The notes under the pieces were generated by a model that saw nothing but the letters and a program-made list of their open reading frames with translations, was not told the origin of the DNA and did not search any database. Source: Gordonia asplenii (lineage in GTDB: Bacteria; Actinomycetota; Actinomycetes; Mycobacteriales; Mycobacteriaceae). Taken from it: a stretch of DNA of 64,000 nt. Position numbers and translations under genes: made by a program. Where the stretch lies: NCBI RefSeq assembly GCF_012933505.1, contig NZ_JABBNB010000015.1, positions 87,050 to 151,049 of the forward strand. The letters run 5' to 3'. This document shows, piece after piece, positions 33,830 through 41,136 of this stretch. The stretch's first letter is position 1, and every line of letters begins with the position of its first letter.

Positions 33830-33896
33830 GACATGCAAAGAAACTTTCGATGTCGCCGTCACATGTAAAGTTTTCGGCCAAAAGTTTACATGTGAG
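33830..33896. repeat. Left 65-bp repeat flanking the Fic gene
   Basis: Begins GACATGCAAAGAAACTT and shares three long blocks with 35066-35130. Contains a perfect inverted pair TCACATGTAAA/TTTACATGTGA (about 33859-33895) in the promoter region of the Fic gene, plus one ACATGCAAAG half-site. Confidence 0.85.
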
Positions 33897-33919
33897 GGGG
33901 CGGGTGTAAGACTGGCGCT

Positions 33920-35017
33920 ATGCCTCGTCGTTGGGATCCGAACACACCGTTCAACGCACTTCCGCCACCTCCACCAGCGGATTTACTTGAGACACGCCGA
34001 GTTCTCAAGGCTGCGATCGGAGCGAATGCGGCGGTCGCGAAACTCAATCAGGCGGCGAAATCCATCCCGAACTCAACGGTCCTCATCAACACGATTCCGA
34101 TGCTGGAGGCCCAAGCGAGCTCTGAGATTGAGAACATCGTGACCACGACGGACGATCTGTTCCGCTTCCTGGATGACGAAAGCTCTGCCGATTCAGCTGT
34201 TCGGGAAACCCTTCGCTACCGGACTGCGCTGCGCGTCGGGTCAGAGCATGCGCGCGAACGAGGATTGACAGCGGCGACGGCGACCGTGGTGTGTAGCGCC
34301 GTCAAAGGGCGAGATATGAGGGTCCGGGATCTTCCGGGGACGCGTCTGGCCAATCCGGTCACAATGGCTGTGACATACAGTCCTCCCGAAGGCCGCGACA
34401 CGATTCTTGACAAGCTACGATCGTGGGAGGAGTTTCTTCATCGCGCAGACGAACTCGACGTGCTCGTCCGAATGGCGGTGGCGCACTACCAGTTTGAGGC
34501 GATCCACCCGTTCAGCGACGGCAACGGACGAACGGGCCGGATTCTCAATATCCTGCTGCTCCAGGAGGCGGAGCTGCTGCACGCTCCAATCCTGTACTTG
34601 TCGAAGTACATCATCTCCACGAAGGACGAGTACTACCGCAGGCTTCTCGCGGTCACGTCGCACGGTGAGTGGGAGGAGTGGATCCTCTACATGCTGCGTG
34701 GAGTCGAGGCTACGGCGCGATCGGCGGCGCGAAAAGTCGAGGCCATCAGTGACCTTCAACGAGACTTTGCGCTCCAAGCGCGCGCGGTGACTCGGGGCGG
34801 TGCTGACTCAGAGCTGCAGTCTGTGCTGTTCGAGCAGCCGTATTGTCGAATCGGCATTGTGTCGCAACGATGCGGGGTCTCCCGGCCTACTGCTACCTCG
34901 AGGCTGACCGCGCTCGCAAAGGCCGGTCTTCTGCAGGATGTCAAGGCCGGGCGGGACAGGCTGTTCATCAACCGGCAGTTCCTCGACCTGTTGGTTCGAC
35001 GGGAACTAGCGGACTGA
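33920..35017 (+). CDS. Fic-domain protein with N-terminal inhibitory helix and C-terminal winged HTH
   Basis: 365 residues. The Fic motif HPFSDGNGRTGR starts at catalytic His196; such proteins transfer AMP (or another phosphate moiety) to target proteins. The inhibitory-helix motif (S/T)xxxE(G/N) is present as SSEIEN (67-72), placing it in class II, with autoinhibition built in. The N-terminal Fic_N region (PPPPPADLLETRRVLKAAIG) and a C-terminal winged-helix (IGIVSQRCGVSRPTATSRLT, 330-345) suggest it may bind its own promoter. The gene is AT-richer than its neighbours and is bracketed by two 65-bp repeats carrying ACATGTAAA boxes, which suggests a gene acquired as a cassette. The target protein is unknown. 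Confidence 0.93.
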   Translation: MPRRWDPNTPFNALPPPPPADLLETRRVLKAAIGANAAVAKLNQAAKSIPNSTVLINTIPMLEAQASSEIENIVTTTDDLFRFLDDESSADSAVRETLRYRTALRVGSEHARERGLTAATATVVCSAVKGRDMRVRDLPGTRLANPVTMAVTYSPPEGRDTILDKLRSWEEFLHRADELDVLVRMAVAHYQFEAIHPFSDGNGRTGRILNILLLQEAELLHAPILYLSKYIISTKDEYYRRLLAVTSHGEWEEWILYMLRGVEATARSAARKVEAISDLQRDFALQARAVTRGGADSELQSVLFEQPYCRIGIVSQRCGVSRPTATSRLTALAKAGLLQDVKAGRDRLFINRQFLDLLVRRELAD

Positions 35018-35065
35018 TCAAGCGATATCGCGATCAGAACGTGACGCCTAGACCGCCTGAAATCG

Positions 35066-35130
35066 GACATGCAAAGAAACTTGCTATATCGCCGGCACAT
35101 GTAAAGTTTTCGCCGATTTCTTTACATGTC
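35066..35130. repeat. Right 65-bp repeat flanking the Fic gene
   Basis: GACATGCAAAGAAACTT, then TCGCCG, then CACATGTAAAGTTTTCG, then TTTACATGT, each block as in the left copy with changes only between blocks. It lies directly before the adenylate cyclase gene and could act on it. Confidence 0.85.
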
Positions 35131-35176
35131 CGCCGCGAGGCCGCCCGTCGGCGAGCGCATGCGCGACACTGTTCCC

Positions 35177-36121
35177 ATGACCGACCTCGACAACCTCGAA
35201 GCCTCCCTCATCGGCCGACGCCGCTACACGCGCGAGCAAGTCGCCGAACAGTCCGGCGTCCCCGCCGACCGTGCCCGCCAGATCTGGACGTCCCTCGGCT
35301 TCCCGTCCATGGACGACGGTGTGGTCGCCTTCACCGACGCCGACGTCGCCGCTGTGAAGACATTCGCCGCCCTCGTCCCCGAGACCGACTCGAGCACCCA
35401 GAGCCAGGTCGACGCCGGGGCACGCTCCATCGGGCAGGCGGCCGCGCGTCTGAGCGAATGGCAGGCCGACCTCATCGCCGAGCATCTCGCCGACGATGGC
35501 GCTCCCGACGCCGAGCAGACCATCGCCGCGCTCTCGGCATTGCAGGACTACACCTGGCGACGACATCTCGCCGCGGCCCTGTCCCGTTCGATGGATTCGC
35601 ACGGCACCACTCGGTCGCTGCTCGTCGGGTTCGCCGACATGGTCGGCTACACCCGACTGACGCGTCATCTCGACCTCACCGAACTCACCGATCTGCTCAC
35701 CGCGTTCGAGTCGGCAACGACCGCGGCAGTCGTCAGCCATGGCGGGTGGGTCATCAAGAACGTCGGTGACGAGGTCATGTTCGCTGCCACCGACCCACGC
35801 GACGGTGTGCAGATCGCGTTCGCCATGCAGGATGCCATTCATGAAGCGGCGCAATCGATTTCCGACATGCCAGAGATCCGGATCGGTCTCGCTTACGGCC
35901 CCGTCCTCACTCGTTTCGGCGATCTCTACGGTCCCGTCGTCAACCTCGCCGCACGCCTGACCGGCGTCGCCCGCCCCAACACGATCCTCGTCGACGACGA
36001 TGCCGCCGCGGTCCTCGACGCCGATGCCGATCTGACCACCCGGCATCTCCGCAACGTACGCGTCAAAGGCATTCCGCGGCTGCGCCCGCACGTGATCCGG
36101 CGGCGTAAGACGAAGGGCTGA
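35177..36121 (+). CDS. Class III adenylate cyclase with N-terminal regulatory domain
   Basis: 314 residues. The catalytic half (about 145-310) has the metal-binding Asp in LVGFADMVGYTRL, the substrate-binding Lys and second Asp in IKNVGDEVMF, and the transition-state Asn/Arg in PVVNLAARLTG. The N-terminal 140 residues (RRRYTREQVAEQSGVPADRA, AFTDADVAAVKTFA) resemble the autoinhibitory domain of M. tuberculosis Rv1264 and Rv2212. It should make cAMP from ATP in the cytoplasm as a dimer. The ATG at 35177 fits the domain start better than the earlier in-frame GTG/ATG within the repeat; no clear ribosome-binding site is seen. A Fic-flanking repeat lies at -47 to -111, so its control may be tied to that element. 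Confidence 0.9.
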   Translation: MTDLDNLEASLIGRRRYTREQVAEQSGVPADRARQIWTSLGFPSMDDGVVAFTDADVAAVKTFAALVPETDSSTQSQVDAGARSIGQAAARLSEWQADLIAEHLADDGAPDAEQTIAALSALQDYTWRRHLAAALSRSMDSHGTTRSLLVGFADMVGYTRLTRHLDLTELTDLLTAFESATTAAVVSHGGWVIKNVGDEVMFAATDPRDGVQIAFAMQDAIHEAAQSISDMPEIRIGLAYGPVLTRFGDLYGPVVNLAARLTGVARPNTILVDDDAAAVLDADADLTTRHLRNVRVKGIPRLRPHVIRRRKTKG

Positions 36122-36147
36122 TACATCAATTCATCTGGTGCACAGCA

Positions 36148-36360
36148 TTATTCGGTTGACTCGCTGCGCGCCGATCCCCACCGGGCGAGCGCAACACCCG
36201 CGAGCACGATCACGACGTAGCAGATCAACTGCGTCGCGAAACCGCCGGGCAGCCAGGTCAGAATTCCGGCATTGTGATGGTCCACGACCAACCGTATTCC
36301 GCCCTGCGCACCCAACACCAGCAGTGCGACACCGATCACCGTCGCGATGGCATTTCGCAT
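36148..36360 (-). CDS. Small two-helix membrane protein
   Basis: 70 residues. Two hydrophobic segments are clear: IATVIGVALLVLGAQGGIRL (about 5-24) and LICYVVIVLAGVALARW (about 46-62), with a short loop HHNAGILTWLPGG between. GGGAGGAAGAACG precedes the ATG at 36360. It is divergent from a TetR gene 95 bp away and is probably its target. Similar small integral membrane proteins are common beside TetR genes in mycobacteria and gordoniae; no function is known. It is too small for a transporter on its own but could form a helper subunit or oligomer. Confidence 0.75.
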   Translation of the reverse strand: MRNAIATVIGVALLVLGAQGGIRLVVDHHNAGILTWLPGGFATQLICYVVIVLAGVALARWGSARSESTE

Positions 36361-36409
36361 CGTTCTTCCTCCCTGACGAGCCCGCCATGTTTGTGGTTCA
36401 CTCGCACCA

Positions 36410-36424
36410 TAACATGTTTTGTTA
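36410..36424. promoter_or_regulatory. Candidate operator in the divergent region
   Basis: TAACATGTTTTGTTA, TAAC/GTTA arms around ATGTTTT, 32 bp before the TetR start at 36456 and 49 bp before the membrane-protein start. Weak symmetry. Confidence 0.35.
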
Positions 36425-36455
36425 CGATCGCACCACAACGTTGAGCAGGAGATAG

Positions 36456-37067
36456 ATGCCGCGCCAGGTGAATCACGATGAACGACGCCGCCAGATCGCC
36501 GAGGCCGTTTGGCGGTTAGCCATGCGCGGCGGACTCGAACAAGTCACGCTGCGCCAGGTGGCCACCGAAGCGGGTGTCTCCGCGCGGCTGCTGCAGTACT
36601 ACTTCGGCACCCGCGACCAATTGCTGCTCGGTGCACTCGAAATCTTGAACGCCGACGGCGAGCAGCAGGCCAAGGACCGCATCGCGAGCCTGGGGGAGAC
36701 CCCGACGATGCGGGCCGTCGTCCGCGGTGTGTTGCTGGAACTACTGCCCCTCGACGAGCAGCGCCGCGATCGCCACCTGGTCTACGCGGCCTACTTCGTC
36801 CGATTCCTGACCGAACCGGCCCTCGCCGCGGTGGCGCGAGACGCGCCGTCGGCGCTTGCCGATCTGGTGGCGGGCCTGATCGCGCGGTCTCAGGAAATCG
36901 GTGAAACACCGCCCGACGTCGACGCCGCACCGGAGGCTGCCTTCCTGACCGCCGCCGCCGAGGGGTTGCAGGCTCGAATTCTGTTGGGGCAGTGCACATC
37001 CGACGGGGCCGTCGAGCTCATCGACTGTCAGCTCGAGCGTATCTTCCCGTCGGCCCGATCCACCTAG
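36456..37067 (+). CDS. TetR-family regulator
   Basis: 203 residues. The N-terminal TetR helix-turn-helix is seen at about 10-55 (IAEAVWRLAMRGGLEQVTLR, then GVSARLLQYYFGTRDQLLLG), followed by a helical ligand domain with a BetI-like pattern (LLPLDEQRRDRHLVYAAYFV). The ATG at 36456 is preceded by GAGCAGGAGATAG. It is divergent from the 70-residue membrane protein gene and probably represses it. Downstream lies a 200-bp gap with a dispersed repeat. The ligand is unknown. Confidence 0.9.
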   Translation: MPRQVNHDERRRQIAEAVWRLAMRGGLEQVTLRQVATEAGVSARLLQYYFGTRDQLLLGALEILNADGEQQAKDRIASLGETPTMRAVVRGVLLELLPLDEQRRDRHLVYAAYFVRFLTEPALAAVARDAPSALADLVAGLIARSQEIGETPPDVDAAPEAAFLTAAAEGLQARILLGQCTSDGAVELIDCQLERIFPSARST

Positions 37068-37114
37068 GAGAACGCTGAATCCCATGGTCGGTGCCCCGCC
37101 GAAGCGCCCATCAC

Positions 37115-37253
37115 CCCCGTGGTTCCAGGGCTTTGCGACTGACACCGCGCTCGGCGTGACACCGACACCCACGCCGAACGCTCACCTGACAACCCGACTG
37201 CAGCAGTCACGCAACCGTCATCCGCCCCAGCAGTGACAACGATTCGATTTGAT
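37115..37253. repeat. 125-bp dispersed repeat, copy 2
   Basis: Matches 28911-29037 in the same orientation (CACCCACGCCGAAC, TCATCCGCCCCAGCAGTGAC, ACAACGATTCGATT). Fills the gap between the TetR gene and the short-chain dehydrogenase gene. Confidence 0.7.
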
Positions 37254-37270
37254 CTACCTCGTCGACTGAC

Positions 37271-38113
37271 CTACTCCGGTTTCGGCACCGGAAACTGGGT
37301 GCGCATTGCCAAGTCCCACACCACATCTGGGGTCAGCTGCCGTTGCAGGATGGTCAGCGACGCACTCGGTGTGACGGTGTAGCGCGCCTTGGGCTTCTTG
37401 GCGTCGACGGCCTTGCGAATCACCTTGGCGACTGCCTCGGGCCCGCCGCCGGCGATCTTCGCGACGGCGCTGTTGTAGATGTCCGCGGTCACCTTGCCGA
37501 CGCGGGCGTTGAAGTCGGCGTACGGTCCCTCGCCGGTGAGGTCGCCGACCGACCCGACCGCGGTGTCGGCGAACTCGGTGGTGATCAGCCCCGGCTCGAT
37601 CAAGACCACCTGTATTCCGAAACCTTGAACCTCGAATCGCATGGCGTCGCAGATGGCCTCGACCGCGTACTTGGTCGAGTGGTAGATCCCGCCGCCGGGG
37701 AACGTCAGTTTGCCGCCCATCGACCCGATGTTGATGATCCGGCCGACCCCCGCCTCGCGCATCGCGGGCAGAACCAGTTGACTCATCCGTATGAGACCGA
37801 ACACATTCGTCTCGAACTGTTTGCGGATGTCGTCGAGCGGAATCGACTCGACGGCGCCCGACTGCGAGTAGCCGGCATTGTTCACCAGCACGCCGACGGA
37901 ACCGTGTTCCTTTTCGACGGCGGCGACGGCTGCCGCCATCGACTCTTCGTTGGTTACGTCGAGAGCCAGTGTGCGGCAACCCTTTTCGGCCAACTCGGTC
38001 AGCGTCTCGGGGCGTCGGGCGGTGGCGTAGACGGTGTGGCCGTCGGCCACGAGTTCGGCGGCGGTCGCCGCTCCGATGCCGCTGGAGCAGCCTGTAATCA
38101 AGACGACGGTCAT
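37271..38113 (-). CDS. Short-chain dehydrogenase/reductase
   Basis: 280 residues. The classical SDR motifs are present: cofactor motif ITGCSSGIGAAT at the N terminus, NNAG, the active-site Ser region (NIGSMGG) and YHSTK. About 30 residues at the C terminus (TPDVVWDLAMRTQFPVPKPE) exceed the core fold. It reduces or oxidises an unknown alcohol/ketone with NAD(P)H. ATG 38113 is taken because it starts just at the Rossmann fold; the frame is open to 38215. It diverges from a TetR gene 83 bp away, which probably controls it through the symmetric box at 38147-38169. Confidence 0.9.
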   Translation of the reverse strand: MTVVLITGCSSGIGAATAAELVADGHTVYATARRPETLTELAEKGCRTLALDVTNEESMAAAVAAVEKEHGSVGVLVNNAGYSQSGAVESIPLDDIRKQFETNVFGLIRMSQLVLPAMREAGVGRIINIGSMGGKLTFPGGGIYHSTKYAVEAICDAMRFEVQGFGIQVVLIEPGLITTEFADTAVGSVGDLTGEGPYADFNARVGKVTADIYNSAVAKIAGGGPEAVAKVIRKAVDAKKPKARYTVTPSASLTILQRQLTPDVVWDLAMRTQFPVPKPE

Positions 38114-38146
38114 GCTGGCAAACTGTACGCCCCATATGTTGACGGT

Positions 38147-38169
38147 GATTACACTTTGGAGATGTAAGC
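38147..38169. promoter_or_regulatory. Candidate operator between the short-chain dehydrogenase and TetR genes
   Basis: GATTACA and TGTAAGC flank a 9-base spacer; the inner TTACA/TGTAA is perfectly inverted. Lies in the 83-bp divergent gap. Confidence 0.5.
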
Positions 38170-38196
38170 GATGCAAACTTCTGATACCGTCGACGT

Positions 38197-38775
38197 ATGT
38201 CGTCGAAAGCCCCATACCACCACGGCGACCTCCCGACCGCCCTCGTTCGCGCCGCGATCGAACTCCTCGAAGAGGGTGGTGCGACCGCGTTGTCGCTGCG
38301 TGCCGCCGCGCGGCGTGCGGGAGTGTCGACCGCCGCGCCCTATCGGCACTTCGCCGATCGGGCCGCGATCCTGTCCGCCGTCGCCACCGTCGGGTACCAG
38401 GAACTTCTGGCCGACCTGATCGCCGCGTCGCCCGACCCGTCGACCATCGACGATCTCGCCGACATCGCGATCGCCTACGTACGCTTCGCGCTGAAGAAGC
38501 CCGGTCTGTTCCGGGCGATGTTCACCGAACAATGCGACATCACCAGCCCCGACCGGGTGACCGCGGTCGCCGAGATCACCACGTATCTGCACACCATGGT
38601 CACCAAGGTGCGCCCGGCGTCGGACTCGGGCTCGATGGCCATCGCCATGTGGAGCCTGGTGCACGGCCTGGCGTTCCTCTTCCTCGACGGAAAGCTGGAT
38701 TCGTCATCCGACGACGCCGTCGAGACGCAGATCCGCGGTGTCGTGGCGACACTCACCGCGAGCGTCCCCGGCTGA
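38197..38775 (+). CDS. TetR-family regulator with WHG-type ligand domain
   Basis: 192 residues. The TetR helix-turn-helix is at about 9-53 (AAIELLEEGGATALSLRAAA, then AGVSTAAPYRHFADRAAILS). The C-terminal half has the hallmark WxxxHG segment (MWSLVHGLAFLFLDGKL, near 148-165) of the TetR_C WHG group. The ATG at 38197 has no strong ribosome-binding site. It faces away from a short-chain dehydrogenase gene with an inverted TTACA/TGTAA box between, the usual layout of a TetR repressor and its target. A long repeat-bearing gap follows. Confidence 0.9.
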   Translation: MSSKAPYHHGDLPTALVRAAIELLEEGGATALSLRAAARRAGVSTAAPYRHFADRAAILSAVATVGYQELLADLIAASPDPSTIDDLADIAIAYVRFALKKPGLFRAMFTEQCDITSPDRVTAVAEITTYLHTMVTKVRPASDSGSMAIAMWSLVHGLAFLFLDGKLDSSSDDAVETQIRGVVATLTASVPG

Positions 38776-38956
38776 TTTCACCGCTTCTCCAGCGTCACCA
38801 CGGAGATCATCCGACTGGTTCGCGCGTCGTATTCCGCGAACACCTACGTCGCGGCGCACAAGCGCGCCCATACGGCGTCGCGCTGCGTACCGACGACCTC
38901 CTGAGCGTGCACCTCGACGGTTCCACCTGGTTTCACCGGTCGGGGCACTCCATCTG

Positions 38957-39274
38957 GCTGGTTGAGCCGGACGAGCGCCGTGCTGAGCGAGGCGCTAGCC
39001 GAGTCGAAGTAGCGCTAGCCGAGTCCGTGTCGAAACCTCTCAGCCACAACGACTTTCGACGGTCCGCGCCTCGGCGACTTTCACCCGGCAAGTGTCGCGT
39101 GTGCACCCTTCGGATGCACACGCCTCGATATTCGATTCCATCACAGTTCGACACGTGCGCTACCATCAAATGCATTGTGGTACAGGGGTTTCGACACGCT
39201 CGTCACTTCGACTCGGCTAGCGCCTCGCTCAGTACGGCGCGCTAGCGCTCCTCGCGGCTCAACCAGCAGATAGG
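38957..39274. repeat. Dispersed arm-bearing repeat, copy 6
   Basis: Left arm GCTGGTTGAGCCGGACGAGC, right arm ending CGCGGCTCAACCAGCAGAT. The core matches that of 26.5 kb over about 150 bp, with the same hairpin CGTGTGCA/TGCACACG (39098-39122). The 180 bp before it (38776-38956) hold no recognisable gene. Confidence 0.88.
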
Positions 39275-39429
39275 CCCCCGTCGTCGGTGGATCCAGGTTC
39301 CATCGTCGGGGATTCATGTCGGCCAGTATGAGCTACGCCATCTCGACGCAGTGTTGACAGCGCTAACATCGATACTTAGGCTTGGCATCACGGCACGACG
39401 CCGATCCCGACCCACCTGAGGACACTCCG

Positions 39430-40113
39430 ATGACAAAGCGCATCTTGCATGTAGTCACCAACGTCGCCCATTACGACGACCCGAACGAGCCCACCGGCCT
39501 GTGGCTCTCGGAACTCACGCATGCGTATCACGTCTTCGAGAAGGCCGGGTACGAGCAAGACATCGTCAGCCCGCAGGGCGGCCTCTCGCCGCTCGAGCCG
39601 CGCTCGTTGAAGTTCCCCAACTATGACAAGACGGCCAAGGCCTGGCGTGCCGACGACGCCAAGATGGCGTTGCTGGCCAACACCGCCGCACCCGCCGACA
39701 TCGACTCGTCCCGCTACGACGCCATCTATTACACCGGCGGTCACGCGGTGATGTGGGACTTCCCGGACAGTGAAGGGCTCCAACGGATTTCACGGGAGAT
39801 CTTCGAACGCGGCGGAATCGTGTCCTCGGTGTGCCACGGTTACTGCGGTCTGCTCAACGTCAAGCTGTCCGACGGTTCGCTGCTCGTCGACGGCCGCAAG
39901 GTCACCGGCTTCGCATGGAAAGAGGAAGAACTCGCCAAGGTCGACAAGCTGGTGCCGTACAACGCCGAACAGGAAATGAAGAACCGCGGCGCACTGTACG
40001 AGAAGGGCATGATCCCGTTCACGCCGTACGTCGTCGCTGACGGCCGGTTGGTCACCGGCCAGAACCCCAACTCTGCGAAGGCAACCGCGAAGAAGGTCGT
40101 GAGCCTGCTCTGA
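39430..40113 (+). CDS. DJ-1/PfpI-family protein (Hsp31-like)
   Basis: 227 residues, the class I glutamine-amidotransferase-like fold. The nucleophile-elbow Cys is in VSSVCHGYCGLLN, and EPTGLWLSEL near the N terminus carries the conserved Glu found in Hsp31 and YhbO relatives. The family includes glyoxalase III, protein deglycase-like and protease-like members, so detoxification of reactive aldehydes (relevant beside aldehyde dehydrogenase genes) is plausible. The ATG at 39430 is preceded by GAGGACACTCCG, a workable ribosome-binding site. A candidate leaderless gene follows 26 bp downstream. Cytoplasmic. Confidence 0.88.
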   Translation: MTKRILHVVTNVAHYDDPNEPTGLWLSELTHAYHVFEKAGYEQDIVSPQGGLSPLEPRSLKFPNYDKTAKAWRADDAKMALLANTAAPADIDSSRYDAIYYTGGHAVMWDFPDSEGLQRISREIFERGGIVSSVCHGYCGLLNVKLSDGSLLVDGRKVTGFAWKEEELAKVDKLVPYNAEQEMKNRGALYEKGMIPFTPYVVADGRLVTGQNPNSAKATAKKVVSLL

Positions 40114-40124
40114 GTAGCTTGGGC

Positions 40125-40130
40125 TACTCT
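40125..40130 (+). promoter_or_regulatory. Candidate -10 box for the Sel1 protein gene
   Basis: TACTCT ends eight bases before ATG 40139, part of an inverted AGTAGC/GCTACT pair. Suggests a leaderless mRNA. Confidence 0.4.
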
Positions 40131-40138
40131 TGCCGACG

Positions 40139-41047
40139 ATGAGCTTCTCCGCCTACCGGGCGATCAGTGACCTACTGGCCCAGCCCACGCCGGCGCCGCA
40201 CAAGCTGTACGCGGCAGCGCAGGAACTCGCCGAAAGTTTCGCCGCCGACGAATACACGATCGAGTATCTGCCACCGGATGCCAGCGACCTCATGATCCGC
40301 GCCTACCAAGAGGCCGCCGGCGCGGGCATCGCCGACGCGTACCTTCGCCTGGCGCTGCTGTACCGATATGGCGGCCGGGCGACGATGGCGGTCGGCGTGG
40401 ACAACGATCAGCGTCGCGCGATCGAGTATTACCGATTGGCGGAGTCGGGTGGGTTGGCGGTCTCGTTCCAATTGGCCGAATCCGCCTACTACGCGCGGCT
40501 CGCCGACATTGCGCCCGAAGCGGTTGCGCGGGTCGAACGGCTTCTGCGCGACGACCCCGTCGACGCCGACGCCGCAGTGCTGTTGGGCTACATGCATGAT
40601 CAGGGCTACGGCATGGAACAGAACTCGCAGGCGGCCGTCGTGCTCTTCGAACGTGCGTCGGCCGGAGGTAATCACGACGCCGCGTTCGAGATGAGTCTGC
40701 TGCATTTCTCCGGCCGGGGAACGCCGGTCGACGACGCCGAGGGCCTGCGTTGGACGCGCCTCGCCGCGGACCTCGGCAGTGACCGCGCCATGTACAACCT
40801 GGGTGCCTTCTACGCGGTCGGTCGGTACGGACTCGTCGCCGACGCCGAGACAGCCGTCGAGTGGTATGTCAAAGCCGCCGAAATCGGCCACGGCAAGGCT
40901 GCGTTCACGGCGGGGCTGATGCTCTTGCGCGGCGACGACGGCCTCGACGTCGACCTTCTGCGCGCGGCGCAGTTGTTCGAGATGGCCGACCGCACCTACG
41001 GCGAAGTCGACTTCCGGCTGGCGAGTATGGGACTGGAGCGGCCCTAA
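40139..41047 (+). CDS. Sel1-like repeat protein
   Basis: 302 residues of TPR/Sel1-like repeats: e.g. GIADAYLRLALLYRYGGR, AAVLLGYMHDQGYGMEQNSQ, HDAAFEMSLLHFSGRGTPVD, DRAMYNLGAFYAVGRYGLVA and GKAAFTAGLMLLRGDDGLDV, at about 35-40-residue spacing. Such solenoids bind proteins and often serve as adaptors in signalling or envelope biogenesis. There is no signal peptide, so it is probably cytoplasmic. A -10-like box just upstream and no ribosome-binding site fit leaderless expression. It lies 25 bp after the DJ-1-like gene but may have its own promoter. The partner is unknown. Confidence 0.85.
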   Translation: MSFSAYRAISDLLAQPTPAPHKLYAAAQELAESFAADEYTIEYLPPDASDLMIRAYQEAAGAGIADAYLRLALLYRYGGRATMAVGVDNDQRRAIEYYRLAESGGLAVSFQLAESAYYARLADIAPEAVARVERLLRDDPVDADAAVLLGYMHDQGYGMEQNSQAAVVLFERASAGGNHDAAFEMSLLHFSGRGTPVDDAEGLRWTRLAADLGSDRAMYNLGAFYAVGRYGLVADAETAVEWYVKAAEIGHGKAAFTAGLMLLRGDDGLDVDLLRAAQLFEMADRTYGEVDFRLASMGLERP

Positions 41048-41070
41048 GACCTGCGCCGACGTCCGTTTTG

Positions 41071-41087
41071 CTGCCGCCCGGCGGCAG
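41071..41087. promoter_or_regulatory. Inverted repeat before the GabD1-like gene
   Basis: CTGCCGCCCGGCGGCAG, a 17-bp perfect palindrome about 50 bp before the gene start, preceded by TTTTG and followed by AAA. More like a binding site than a terminator, because no T-run follows it. Confidence 0.4.
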
Positions 41088-41136
41088 AAATGGCAGAGTT
41101 CATGACGGACTCAAACCAACGTCGACGAGGTGTCTC

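Noticed and set aside
31264..33834. Long open frame on the minus strand, 856 codons
   Set aside because: It mirrors the PAS-GGDEF-EAL gene exactly, has no family motif and is the usual antisense frame of GC-rich DNA.
33920..35017. Fic toxin of a classic toxin-antitoxin pair
   Set aside because: The inhibitory motif lies in the same chain (SSEIEN) and there is no separate small antitoxin gene.
38776..38956. Possible gene fragment before the repeat at 39 kb
   Set aside because: Frames give no recognisable protein and codon use is not distinct.
41071..41087. Terminator after the Sel1 gene
   Set aside because: The palindrome is preceded by T's and followed by A's, the wrong side for a terminator on the plus strand; a regulatory site is more likely.
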